Shown: one piece after another, positions 34,106 to 44,075 of the stretch | How positions within the stretch are numbered: position 1 is the first letter of the stretch | Layout: every line of letters begins with the position of its first letter | Source of the DNA: Oscheius onirici | Taxonomy: Eukaryota; Nematoda; Chromadorea; Rhabditida; Rhabditidae | Assembly: GCA_932521025.1 (NCBI GenBank) | Contig: OW051470.1 | Coordinates: 6,186,501-6,250,500 of the forward strand | Direction of reading: 5' to 3' | Length of the DNA stretch: 64,000 bases | Program-made: the position numbers and the translations under genes | Notes under the pieces: model-generated | What the model saw: only the letters and a program-made list of their open reading frames with translations | Database searches by the model: none | Told to the model about the DNA's origin: nothing

Positions 34106-35464
34106 TTAGCGCAGATTCGAATGATCGCCTCTGGCTGGGATCTGAACATTTTTCGCTGTTTTATCAATGTGATAGGCATACGGTAGGGTGGCAGAGACGT
34201 TGATGATCAGCTCATCGACTTGTTCCACCTTCTTGACTTGGATCAGAGTCTCGACCAGATCAGCCAGATGGCATTCGAGAGCGTGAAGATAACCACTGAA
34301 AAGGGATTATTAGGGTAGTACCGGTAGCAATTTGGTGCTGAGATGTGGTACTTCGTGACAGGAGTCATCCGACCAATAGCAAAAGAATCGGGACCCTTTG
34401 AAAACTTAGACACTTTTATGTTAAAGAAGCTCAATAAGTGGAAAGATTCAAGGAAAGAGAACAAGTCACGCAGAAAGTTTTCGAAGCGGTCAAGCAAAGC
34501 CACGAGAAAAATACTGTTGATCGGACTCACATTGTTGGATTGAACTCCATTTCACAGACTGGACAAGAGATTCCGGGTGAGTTTGCCTGAAGGTTTATTT
34601 ACTTCTTATTCCTTTCATGACTTACAATACTTTGTTGAAGATTCATATCGGCGAAGAATTGAAGTTCCGTTCGAGAAATCGTAGCATTGTGTTGATTCAC
34701 CCCTGTTCGAATTCGGATCATTAAAAACGACTCGACTTACAATGAGACAAGGCTTGTAGAGGGTATTTGAAAGAGGGATTGTCTGCACAGATGTGGCAGA
34801 ACATTTCGTGCGTAGTCATCGTCAGATATCCGTTCGATTCGGAGAATTTCAACTGAAAATATGTGATTTCTCAAAGATTCGAATAAAATGACGAACGTGC
34901 TGTGATCCGTCGGGTCTTGACAGTTTGGGTTTCTCGGCTGGCGGAGGAACCTCTTTGTACAAAACTTTTCGAACTCTAAACCAATTTTCCTTTATATTTT
35001 TTTGAAAAAAATCTCAAAAACCATATCAAAAACCTACGATTTCTCAGCAGTTTTGACAGCTTCCTGTGCAACAGCCTGTCTTTGACGTTGGATCTTTTTT
35101 CTAGCCTCTTCTTTTGGATCAACATCTTCCGAGTATCTAGCAGAGCGTTTGGATAAATCGAATACGGGTTTTCTGCCAGGATCCGTGTTTCTTCTGGGTG
35201 TCATCACGGCAGGAGGGGAGCTAAAGGATTCTTTCTTCGAGTCCCTAACCGAATTCTGGTGCTGAACCTGATTGTTATCAAAATTCTTCGTGTACTCACT
35301 TCGTGCTCCAGATAATAGAGTTGGTAAATAAGAGAAACTGCCTGATGTTCCATTAGATGTCGATGATATTCGACGTTGTTATTGAACGTGTCTCCACAAG
35401 TGAAACACAAAAATTGGGTTATATGTGACGGCTCAACTCGCCCAGCAAGCTTTCTTACCGACAT
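34106..35464 (-). CDS. Zinc-finger protein with three spaced C2H2/C2HC-like fingers, function unknown
   Basis: Seven exons: 35464-35300, 35267-35038, 34975-34897, 34852-34741, 34702-34626, 34586-34531 and 34295-34106, 909 nt, 302 aa, in phase. The start lies right after a TTTCAG site. The first finger is near the N-terminus ('CFTCGDTFNNNVEYHRHLMEH', residues about 20-40). The second is 'CHICADNPSFKYPLQALSH' about 170-190. The third is 'CPVCEMEF' plus 'GYLHALECH' about 228-252. A basic, Lys/Arg/Gln-rich stretch (EEARKKIQRQRQAVAQ) lies between fingers 1 and 2. Fingers are isolated rather than tandem, so RNA or protein binding is as plausible as DNA binding. I do not recognise the family. Intron 6 (34530-34296) is the longest. 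Confidence 0.72.
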
Positions 35465-35870
35465 TTTCTGAAACTGATTATTTTCTAGAGAACGAATGTG
35501 GAAAACAAGCAGAAAGCAGAATAAATAGCAGTTTTTGAAAGTCCGATTGGAGCGCACGGAAGAGAATTGTCTATGGGTCAAGCCGGATGACGAGGATAAC
35601 AACGATAGAACCCCCAGAAATCGATATAGGGGTAGAGTCGTTTCGAGAGCGTCGAGAAGAAAAGCATATGTGCCTTCTAACATTTGTCAACAACTTCCGT
35701 TAAGGAACCCTTGATGGACTGGATCATAAGTCTCTCGAAGTCTTTGTAAAAGTTCTGTGTAGTTGAGTCTCATATAGAATGAAAACAATTCATTGTTGAA
35801 CAAGCAAACATCTGTACCCGTATAACGTAACAAAATCTATCCGCTATATTTCTATAAAAATAAAAAAGGT
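35465..35870. other. Intergenic between the zinc-finger gene and the 121-aa gene
   Basis: Upstream of the zinc-finger ATG the same frame stays open to 35683 but without sense as a protein; this is the likely promoter of the zinc-finger gene. Confidence 0.45.
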
Positions 35871-36429
35871 CTACATGATTCCTCCGAACCGTGCTTCTGG
35901 AGACTTTTCCATTTGTCCCTTCTCTTGATACCGCTTTTCTTCTCTGAAAAGCATTTTTTTAACAAAAGGGACGTAAATGTCGCTAAAGAGTATTCACGGA
36001 GACCAGATATTTCAAGCATAAAAATCCGGCCAATATGAGATATTCTCATGCGATGTGCTTGAAACCCGATTTACTCAAAAGTAAGAAAAAACCCACGTTT
36101 TGATTGAACGCAGTCGGTTTTCAAAGCCTAACTGGAATTCTGCCAACTCTCCATGCTTGCAGAACAGATCGAAATCGGGAGAAATCATTCTTTTCAGGTC
36201 GTAGATGACGTCTGGAGTAGGGAAACCGAATTCTCTGAAAAGAAACAATGTCATAGCGAACCTACAAGACTTACAGTAACAAAATGGCTGATCCAAGCTG
36301 CCATAGAACATTCGCTCCGGAAACTTGGCAGAAATCGTGAAAGGCTTCTTTCTTCGTTTTATAAATGCGTTTTTCACAGTTTGGGAGAAATTTCCACGCT
36401 GCTGATAATAATTTTAGCGTTGTTTTCAT
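35871..36429 (-). CDS. Small 121-aa protein with one hydrophobic segment, unrecognised
   Basis: Exons 36429-36275, 36234-36097 and 35943-35871 sum to 366 nt in phase. The ATG is immediately behind a TTTTCAG acceptor, good for a trans-spliced start. The N-terminus is basic and amphipathic (MKTTLKLLSAAWKFL), which could be a mitochondrial targeting sequence. One hydrophobic stretch follows ('VLWQLGSAILLLEFGF', about 45-60), then a mixed-charge C-terminal half ending in 'GGIM'. This layout suggests a small membrane-associated, perhaps mitochondrial, protein, but I cannot name a family. The second intron (36096-35944, 153 nt) is larger than usual here; an acceptor at about 36058 would give a premature stop. 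Confidence 0.55.
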
Positions 36430-36618
36430 CTGAAAATTGACTTGAAATGTAAGAAATCGCTGTGTACGAGAAGAAAGTGATAAAAACTGAAGGAGGGTGG
36501 GCCGTGTCCTGCCACGGACATACTTCCAAGTGACCAAGTGTGCAGCAGAAAGTTTTAGCCATGGAGCAGCCATGAATGAAAGCTACACGGTATTTGGCCA
36601 TATGAAGCTGATAAAACG

Positions 36619-36624
36619 TTTATT
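36619..36624 (-). terminator. Poly(A) signal AATAAA of the RMD gene
   Basis: Plus TTTATT reads AATAAA on the minus strand, about 45 nt past the TAA stop at 36670-36668. Confidence 0.5.
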
Positions 36625-36667
36625 TACATGCATGCACAATTTGTTTAGAGATGAAAAAGACAACAAT

Positions 36668-37368
36668 TTAGCACTTGTCTAGCAGCTTGCGAGCCTCCTG
36701 AAGGAGAAGCCGTTCCGATTCATCAGCCGGTTCGATAGCCAGGGCTTCGGTAAGATAGCGTCTAGCATGGTTTTTGTTCTTCAGCTCCATGTAGCAGCGG
36801 GCGATGTAGACAAGGTTCTCGATCCAGTCTGGTCTCTCCTTGTATGCGTTGAGGAAGTCAATCAGAGCCTCGTCGTAAGTAGCAGTTGGAGGAGTGCTGT
36901 ACAGGACGGCAGCAGCCTTCCGTTCCAGCCAGCTGAGACCCGCGACAGAGAAGGCGTAACGAGCCCGCATATGAAGAAGGCTGTATTCTCGTCCATTGAT
37001 GGCAAGGGCACGATCGAGATATTCCTAAGCTTGTAGCTGAAAGTGAAGTCGAAAACGAACAACCTTGAATTTTCCGCCCTGTTCGATTCTCTCCTTCGTT
37101 CCAAGGAAGTCGGTGAGCTGTCCCGTCGTGACTGCAGCCCACCGAAGAGATTCGAAATCGTCACCGTTGAGCTCGACGGCATGTAGAGCACTTTTCTGGC
37201 CTGAATTTCCCAATAAGACAAATAGACGTATAAAATACCTTCGATCAGATGACCCATTCGCTCCTTCTTGTCAGTCGTCCTGCCAAAAGACTCGTAAGAG
37301 ATGCGCGCTTGATTCCAGAGCGGCTCACAAGGGTTGTTGCTAGGTTCGCAATGGCTCTTCACAGACAT
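36668..37368 (-). CDS. Regulator of microtubule dynamics (RMD/RMDN) family TPR protein
   Basis: Exons 37368-37239, 37200-37064 and 37024-36668 give 624 nt, 207 aa. The sequence follows the RMDN fold: 'LWNQARISYES' helix, 'SLRWAAVTTGQLTDFLGTKERIEQG', 'EYLDRALAIN', 'YSLLHMRARYAFSVAGLSWLERKAAAVLY', 'PPTATYDEALIDFLNAYKERPDWIENLVYIARCYMEL' in pieces, and a final TPR helix pair ending 'EARKLLDKC'. C. elegans RMD-1 binds microtubules and helps chromosome segregation; vertebrate RMDN3 tethers mitochondria to the ER. The worm family has several members and I cannot assign a number. A further 5' exon is likely: an in-frame ATG at 37595 (MADSGKSNQD) lies upstream, and an ATTTCAG acceptor sits 10 nt before the 37368 ATG. 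Confidence 0.85.
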
Positions 37369-38520
37369 GTTTTTGTTGCTGAAATCCAGAAATTATATTG
37401 CAGAAAAAAGGAGAGCAACGGTAAAGAAAACGTCAAAAGCGAAATATATAGCGAAGGCGAGAAGTGAAACGCAGCGAACTGCCCATATCTATAACACAAA
37501 GTGCAACGGCATCCGTCCGTGTGTCCCATTGCCACGCTAACGTGTAAAGATTTGGACGCCGAGACATCCTGGTTCGATTTCCCCGAATCGGCCATGATGA
37601 GATCGAATACAATAAAAGTAGAGACGGTAAGCTCATCGGAACCGTGGCAGCCGTCAAAGTTTCGGAACTAGAAATTTGTTTGGCAGCATTAATTGTCTTG
37701 TATTTTGTACCGACTTTCTACAGTTTTACTAAAATAAGAGGTCACGAACGTTGGAGAAACGAGCAGAAAACTATTCAGAATTTTTAGGAGCGGTCGAAAA
37801 GTCCTCGCTAACAGCTATGTACCGTACATAATTCGGCGCTTCGTGTCAAGACCGTGTTCTGCAGACAGGCCCACAGTTCGCCGCGCAATTCAAATGTCGC
37901 GGCAAAAACGACATTGCACGGCGTTTCAAAACAGTGGAAACGGCAGGTACACTTTTTCGCGCCAATTTGAGAAACTACTGGCAGCAATTCAAAATTTCCA
38001 GATTTATTATTTTTATTCTGGACTAATATCGCTCGAAAGCATCCATTTTTCGACGTTTATATGTCCTTTTCCTAAATCAGCTCAGTATAGCTGCATAAAT
38101 GACAAAAAAAATCATATTAGTATCGTCTAACCCTACAAGGAACGAGATCTTTCGGAATCTAGGCATTTTCACCAAGATTTTTACAGTCCTCTTATCAGAT
38201 TCAGGTTCTTCATCACTGGAATATCATTATCCTTGCATTAGAACGTCCCACGTAGAATAAATGCAGCAGAATGTGTTTTTAGTGCTTATTTGAGGCAAAG
38301 TTAGTTTTCCTCTTGGGCAACTTCTTCACTATGTTCAATCACGCGAAATTGACGAGAAAAGAGTAAAAAAAGGATCATTTGCTAGGTTAGAACAACCTAG
38401 GAAAATTCGATTTATCGAAAAAAAAATCACGTTTGAATCGCACGCCAGAGGAATACAGTAGGCGATAACTGTAGAATACTGTAATAATGAAACTGGGCGG
38501 CATTACGTCTCATTCAAACA
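37369..38520. other. Upstream region of the RMD gene and start of the repeat-rich island
   Basis: No gene is supported apart from a possible 5' exon of the RMD gene near 37595-37480. From about 37850 the sequence carries 'cacggcgtttcaaaac' and 'gcgccaattt' blocks similar to those at 38544-38640, pointing to decayed repeat copies. Confidence 0.4.
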
Positions 38521-38690
38521 GGTGTACACGTTGTTGAAACGCCGTGATTGCACGGCGTGTTACGGCAATGCAAACGGCATCCCAGCTTTTGGTCGCGCCC
38601 AATTTAGGGTTTGGGCGGGAGTTCAAAACTTGAATATTTTTTTAATCTATTTCACGGCGTTTTACGGCCGTCCCAACTTTTTTAATTACA
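38521..38690. repeat. Decayed copy of a 'cacggcgttttacggc' repeat family
   Basis: The block 'cacggcgttttacggccg' at about 38654 followed by 'tcccaactttttt' recurs at 40802-40830 and, inverted, at 41716-41758. A related 'gcacggcg...' block is also near 37917. These look like terminal parts of one transposon family. Confidence 0.45.
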
Positions 38691-38769
38691 GCACATCTAC
38701 AGTAACCGTGTTGCGCGTGTTCAAACGGCGTTTATTCCGAGAAATCACGTCTTGTTCGGCAATATATAA

Positions 38770-38940
38770 TCTGTTCAAAATGTAGAGAGCATTTTGTGAA
38801 TTGGCCCGCGCTTTCTTCTTAGAACAATTTTCAAATCAAATTGGCGGGAATTTAGCTGCGTAGCAGCATGCAAATGTTGGATACTCAGTCAATGAAAAGC
38901 GCGGGCCAATTCAAAAAATGCTCTCTACATTTTGAACAGA
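38770..38940. mobile_element. MITE-like element with about 45-bp terminal inverted repeats
   Basis: Left arm 38770 onward (tctgttcaaaatgtagagag, then cattttgtgaattggcccgcgcttt) is matched inverted at 38896-38940 with one or two differences. The 170-bp element has no coding capacity. TA-rich flanks (tataa / ctataa) are compatible with a TA-containing target duplication. Its outermost 'ctgttcaaaa' is shared with the larger element at 41914-44075. Confidence 0.7.
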
Positions 38941-39025
38941 CTATAAAAACGACATCTCCAACAATTTTCCAAGGATATTCTCTGCTACTGCTATATATAT
39001 CCGATTTGGTACTATTGTCAAGAGC

Positions 39026-39379
39026 AGGCTTGTTGAAAACCTGCGCTGCGCCGCGCTGCGGCCTGGTTGGACTTTGCGGCGGGCTAAAAAAAATAATTTA
39101 GCATTTTTTCTGATTTTTTTTGTTTCCAAATACGTCCCCCGATTAGATTTAGTTTTGCCATCAGAAAAAATCGGAAGAAAATCGAAAACTGACAATGAAA
39201 ATAGAAGAAAACTTATTTTTACCGAATTTCGTCAAAAATCCGCATTTTCTTCTATTTTTGTCGTCAGTTTTCGATTTTCTTCCAATTTTTCTGATGGAAA
39301 AACTAAATCTAATCAGGGGACGTATTTGGAATCAAAAAAAATTAGAAAAAAAGCGCAACAACCCAGAATCAACAAGCCT
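39026..39379. mobile_element. Foldback element with near-complete inverted repeat arms
   Basis: Ends are 'aggcttgttga' (39026-39036) and its complement 'tcaacaagcct' (39369-39379). Inside, about 39119-39210 ('tccaaatacgtcccccgatt', 'cggaagaaaatcgaaaactg') is mirrored by about 39238-39345. The whole could fold into one long hairpin. It lies exactly at the 3' end of the Argonaute pseudogene. Confidence 0.7.
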
Positions 39380-39381
39380 GG

Positions 39382-40299
39382 TCAAGAGTCTGCGGTAATG
39401 GCAATGATGAGTCTCTTCTCCGAAAACCAGTCCCTTCCGTTTGTGTCGACATCCAGAGTATAATTGATTCCTCCGAGCTTCAGATCGGTCTTGTTGACAA
39501 TGTTCTCGAGCGTTTGTATCTGAGCAAATCTATTGCAACAAGCAAATAATAAAATAATGTGTTCTTCTTCATAACCTCTTCAAAGTCAGAGTGCAGAAGG
39601 TATTGGGTTGCAATCTGCTTCTGATTTTCCAAAGATTTGACTCTGCTTTTCAGGCCAAGTCCGTCCTCGGCTATGATGAGAATGTAGTGAGTACCGTTTT
39701 TTGTAAGCTTGCTCTAAGTCAAAGTCCAGTTGCTTCGGAAAAACGATCTTCGCATCTTCCGGACTTTGCAAGCGAATTCCCTTCGACTAAGCATATTCTT
39801 TCAGCTTGACGTAAAACGCGTACATTCCTCTGTTGTCTAATCTTCCTCTATTGATCATTACGGCCAAGATCTTCCAACTAACGACATCCACAGGTTCCGA
39901 GAACAGCTGATCCAGACTTGGCCAAACTCCGTCAGTGACGTCTACCGTCGAATTTGCGTATCGAATTCGGTAAGATGTGATGATCCTAGCATCGTACTCT
40001 TGATTCGACAGTTTTAAATGAACTGCGGAGAGGTAGTTAAGCCGATTTGGCTGGCAAAAGGACTGGAATAACAGTTCGTAGCAGTTTTCGACAGAACTAG
40101 TCCCTCTCGTCCTTGGCCTTCTTCGTGAGCTCGACAGTCTTGGTAGACGATAGATCGGCGAAGATGCGAACATCGTAGACGTAGATGGTATGTTCTTTCT
40201 CGACCATCATTCCGAAGATGTTGGATTGGACTCGGGTCTGAGCTCCAAGCCAGGTTCCTTGTTTCCAGCCATGGTGGTTGAGGCAGTCATCGCGGACAT
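39382..40299 (-). pseudogene. Argonaute (worm WAGO/PIWI-like) pseudogene fragment
   Basis: Reading leftwards, the N-terminal part 'NKEPG' and then 'SNIFGMMVEKEHTIYVYDV', 'TVELTKKAKDERD' fits the Argonaute N domain. Then come 'VVSWKILAVMINRG' and 'YVKLKEYA' plus 'SKGIRLQSP' (MID), 'YILIIAEDG', and 'TLENIVNKTDLKLGGINY' with 'EKRLIIAITADS' (start of PIWI). Lesions: a frame change before 'SNIFG', a stop (TAG) after 'KDERD', a stop between 'EYA' and 'SKG', and a frame change in an A6 run near 39697-39702. No PAZ segment is present, and PIWI ends at the first catalytic-strand region where the foldback element begins. The copy is therefore broken and truncated. Confidence 0.72.
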
Positions 40300-40801
40300 G
40301 GTGAAAGAACAGTCTGAGAAACGTTACTGGATGAAGAAAAAAAAGTCAAGCTTGTTGGGATGGGAGACTGCTGATGCGGGAGAGACAGGAATGGGTCCAT
40401 ATGCAGACACAGATGTTATAAGATTAGTAAAGAGAGACTTTTGGACGTGATTGTTAAACAGTCTCTGGCTTGGCAGACAGAAAGACACAGACGGATGCTT
40501 TTGAATTTTCGATGGGAATAGGAAACAAACCATAAAGTAGAAAAAAAACAAAGAATTAGAGTTGCAAACATACCTCGATTGTTCACGAAGCTAAAACTGA
40601 GTTCCGAAAAGCGAAAACGTTACGTTAAGACTTCCACTACACAGTTCGCCAAGTTTGGCATTTTAAAGGACCGCTCGTTGCAATTGGTCGAGCGCGGGAG
40701 GACGAAATTTCAGCTAAATGCAACTTACCGCCGAGTTTAGAGCCCGCGGAAAGACAATAATTAAAAAATTTGGCTTGAAAACGGGAAAAACCTGGGTGAC
40801 A
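40300..40801. other. No gene seen
   Basis: This AT-rich stretch is the 5' flank of the Argonaute pseudogene. I see no splice-compatible coding sequence on either strand. Confidence 0.4.
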
Positions 40802-41758
40802 CACGACGTTTTACGGCCGTCCAAACTTTTCAAACGGAGAAATCCCGCTCAACTTCCTAACTACAGTATCCCTACAGTACTCCTACAGTAATCCTACCGT
40901 ACTTTGACACGCTTTCAAACACATTTTCATTTTTTTCGAGAAGAAGATAAATATCCTATTCCGGTTAAAATACGTGAAATGACATCCAATTCGTCGAGAT
41001 TGAATGAAAAAAAACCCTAGTATTGTTCCTGACAAAACAATAATATACCAACAGCTATAGAAGACGAGCCGCCAACTCTCTCTGCTGCCATCACTCCACA
41101 GACTAGTCACCCGATACGTGAGTTAAAACCGCCTGATCAGCGAGTAATTCCTGACCCCGAGTCAATAGAGATTCATGTTCTTGACTACGTCGAACAAGAG
41201 CAGTTGGAAACTAGCGATATGCCCATTCTTCAGCGATTCCACCAAAACTTCCCAAACTTGTGGTGTCCAGAACGAATTGAGCCATGCCAAACTGCTAAAA
41301 AAGATATCTACTCTTCGAAAAACCGTCTTGAAACAGAACAAGTGCATCATTAGACTCCGGCGAAGCATCCACCCGTTGACTGTGAGAAACAAAGCCGTCG
41401 TAAACCGAAAAAGTCGAACTCGTGCCACACTTCTTGCGGAAAAGAAGAATCGCCTTTCACCAATGGAAACGCTTGTCATGTTGAAGTCTTTCAATATTTT
41501 CTGAAGAATGTTCAGTCGGCTAAAGACTCACCTTAGTCAACTTGCGAACCTTTTTTTGTTGCTTTTTTTGTTTTCGTTGATTTTTTCTATGTTTACAAGA
41601 AAATAAATGAAAAAGGGACTAGAATAGGAGGAAAATAAGTGCTTGGAAGGCTGAAGAAAAACATAACAAATTTAAACTTCTCGCCGGATCATTCACTGTC
41701 GACGAAAGTGACGCGAAAAAAAGTTGGAACGCCGTTTGTACTGCGGTAAAACGCCGTG
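40802..41758. mobile_element. Probable degraded DNA transposon with a coiled-coil ORF
   Basis: Ends resemble each other inverted: 'cacgacgttttacggccg' at 40802 and 'cggtaaaacgccgtg' at 41744-41758, with 'ccaactttt'-type inner parts. Between them, 41040-41500 has coding character: an acidic-proline stretch (IPDPESIEIHVLDYVEQEQ, about 41140-41200) in one frame, then after a frame change 'AKLLKKISTLRKTVLKQNKCI' and 'RTRATLLAEKKNRLSPME' in the frame ending at 41504. Short Leu/Lys coils like this occur behind THAP fingers of P-element-like transposases, but no THAP finger is visible. 'ctacagta' repeats at 40862-40900 are typical of nematode repeats. Confidence 0.45.
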
Positions 41759-41990
41759 GACACGCTTTCTCGAATACCCGATTATATTTTTTTTACATGT
41801 TCCGTCTTATATTGTCGGTCGTATCGTGTTCCGGGTAGTTAAGTTTTTTTTCAGAGTCATTACATGAAAAATGGCCGAGTTATGAGGTATTTTCTGTTTT
41901 ACGCTGGGATTATGGCCTGTTCAAAAAGGAGAGGGATTACCGTAAGATTTTAGCTCTTCCCTTCGAGATCCGCTTAGCACGTAAATGTTG

Positions 41991-42094
41991 CAGTTGAAAT
42001 TGGCCAGAACTAGTTGAAATTGACCGAAACTAGTTGAAATTGACCGGTCAAATCCAACTAGCTGAAATTGACCAGCTTCAGTTGAAATTGACCG
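41991..42094 (+). repeat. Left subterminal repeats of the transposon
   Basis: The motif 'agttgaaattgacc' or close variants occurs five times in about 100 bp ('cagttgaaattggcc', 'tagttgaaattgacc', 'tagctgaaattgacc', 'cagttgaaattgacc'). It recurs inverted and direct near the right end at 43797-43926. Subterminal repeats of this kind commonly serve as transposase binding sites. Confidence 0.7.
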
Positions 42095-42351
42095 GAAACG
42101 TTTTATTTCTTTTTTCTTCCGTTTTTATTCTTATTTTCCCTTATTTTTATGTTTATTTTTGTTCATTTCGTCAAAAGCACACATATTCTAAACCTTTGAG
42201 ACCTAAAACAAGAAGAAAGGCTCTAATTGTTGCTTTATCCTTGTTTTTCCACTATTTCTTCAAGTTTTCTTTTATTTTCTATTTTTTTAACGCAAAACAA
42301 CTGTTACAAACGGCCAGATGTAGGAAGAGGGTTTCGATGATGTGAGGGATC

Positions 42352-43479
42352 AGCATAGAGCACGATTCGACGTGAAATTGCAAGAATACGTCGCTCAAAA
42401 GAAATCTTCACAAGTTAAGACCGATGACAACTACAATGAGACTCTAGAAACCGTCAAAGGATGGAACAACGGAGAGAAATTCACCGACGGCACTATTAAA
42501 CGAAACTACGGAAGAAGGTAGGGTATTTTTCTAGTCATTCCCTTTTTAATGTTTAGGTTCGCAATTTGAAACGTGAATGGCAAAGAAGAGCTCCTACACG
42601 ATGAAAAAATCGTCTTATGTCAATCAAGGATCTTCGAAATCCTTTATGCGACTCACATGACTGGTTGTATGTTGTGGACGGGACCTTACGTGATCGAAAT
42701 TAAAGGGAGAAGATCGCCGTTCAAGGCTTTGTTTGGTTAGTTTTTTTTTGAAATTGATAATTTTTTCATCGCTCCAGGTTTCGATGCCAATCATAAAGAT
42801 GCGGACCAGGACTCGCTTCAAGTAGTGCCGGAAATCGCGGTCGACGAAGAAGAGCACATCGAGGACAATGGAGAACTGTTTCATGGGCCTGAGGAGGAAT
42901 ATGTTGAAGATGACGAAACGGCATGGGAGGACAAGACTGCGCTGATCAATCATGAGCGAGAACAATTTGGTCTGGCACTTCAAGCAGATAAAATGCTTCA
43001 AGCTTCAAAGAGCAGGTACACACTTTTTTCTGAACTGTTATTCCTTATTTACGGAGCAATGAAAGTAGGAAAATCGGTTTTGGTAGCGATTCCGGAAGTG
43101 GATCGTCCAAAAGCTGGAACAAGAAGTCTGATGGCTGTTGTGCTTCAAGAGCGGGACGGATTCTACAAGTTAGTCAAGTTTTTTGTTTCTCCAACAGAGT
43201 TTTAGACTTGGAACACCGAACGGACGTCTTCCACATTATTTCGCAAGAAACCAAGTGGAACCGCTAGAAGAATGCTTTGTACTTCAATCCGGAGTCCCCG
43301 ACGTCGATCTGCCTTCCTTTCGAGCCGCAATTTCCTTGGATTCGGTCACTGGAAGCCAAGGGCACAAACATTGCAACTGCAATGACAAATGTGACTCTAA
43401 CCGATGTTCTTGTAAAGGCCGCAACTTACTTTGCAACTCTCGTTGCCACAAAACTAATTCTTCTTGCAACAACAAGTAA
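42352..43479 (+). CDS. Transposase remnant: GIN-integrase C-terminal region with CXC-type cysteine motif (Ginger/KRBA2-like)
   Basis: Coding blocks split by short introns: about 42352-42518 ('LQEYVAQKKSSQVKTDD', 'VKGWNNGEKF'), 42559-42735 ('LYATHMTG', 'GRRSPFKALFG'), 42779-43015 (acidic 'EDNGELFHGPEEEYVEDD'), 43069-43169 ('SLMAVVLQERDGFYK') and 43206-43479. 'RRSPFKALFG' matches the post-core 'SPFE.LFGR' motif of GIN integrases. The C-terminus has the dense cysteine signature 'CNCNDKCDSNRCSCKGRNL' with 'CNSRCH', as in Ginger transposases and KRBA2-like proteins. The DDE catalytic core that should come before is absent or too short, so this copy is probably inactive. Exact exon borders are uncertain. 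Confidence 0.6.
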
Positions 43480-43796
43480 ATTTCATTGTTTCCCTCTTCA
43501 TTCTTTCACATTGTTACTGTTTTTGTTTTATTTTGGTCAATGAATACTTCTTGCTGCATAAAAAAGTCTTATTTTCCGAGGAAAATGTTTGCTTTTCTCG
43601 CCTGGTTGTCGCAAACTTCGATAAAACACCAAAAAAAAGTAGAAAAACGAGTTATTGTCCGTGAAAAATAGCGATATTTTGTTGCCCGTAGCGAAAAGTA
43701 GCAATTTTTCACTTCCGGTCTCACCTAGTTGTCGAAATTGTTGATAAAACACAAAAAAAGGAAAAGCCTGAATTTTTACGAAAAATTTTTATATTT

Positions 43797-43926
43797 CCGG
43801 TCAATTTCAACTGCATCTCGATTTTTAAAAGCAGTTGAAATTGACCCAACTAGTTGAAATTGAAAAAACCGGTCAATTGCAACTAGTTCTGATCAATATC
43901 AACGGCTGGTCAATTTCAACTGCAAC
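43797..43926. repeat. Right subterminal repeats of the transposon
   Basis: Contains 'ggtcaatttcaactgca', 'agttgaaattgaccc', 'tagttgaaattga', 'ggtcaattgcaacta' and again 'ggtcaatttcaactgca': the same unit as at 41991-42094 in both orientations. Confidence 0.65.
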
Positions 43927-44075
43927 ATAAACATTGGATACTCAGCCAACAAATTTGAAAGATACGCAGCGAAAATTGGAATTTGTTGGCTGAGTATCCA
44001 ATGTTTATGTGCTAAGTGGGTCTCGAAGGGAAGAGCTAAAATCTTACGGTAATCCCTCTTCTTTTTAAACAGACC

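Larger units (their letters stand above)
41914..44075 (+). mobile_element. 2.2-kb DNA transposon with about 67-bp terminal inverted repeats
   Basis: The left end (ggcctgttcaaaaaggagag, then 'ggattaccgtaagattttag', 'ctcttcccttcgagatccgc', 'ttagcac') is repeated inverted at 44009-44075 with only about six differences. Flanks read 'ggattat' on the left and 'ttagatg' on the right, so a TTA or TA-containing duplication is possible. The element carries subterminal 'agttgaaattgacc' repeats on both sides and a spliced transposase remnant (42352-43479). A second inverted pair lies inside the right end (43929-43956 against 43985-44012, 'cattggatactcagccaac'). A 127-bp MITE at 60644-60770 has the same ends. 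Confidence 0.8.

Noticed and set aside
42352..43479. Active, full transposase
   Set aside because: The DDE core expected before the 'SPFKALFG' motif is missing within the element, so it is treated as a remnant.
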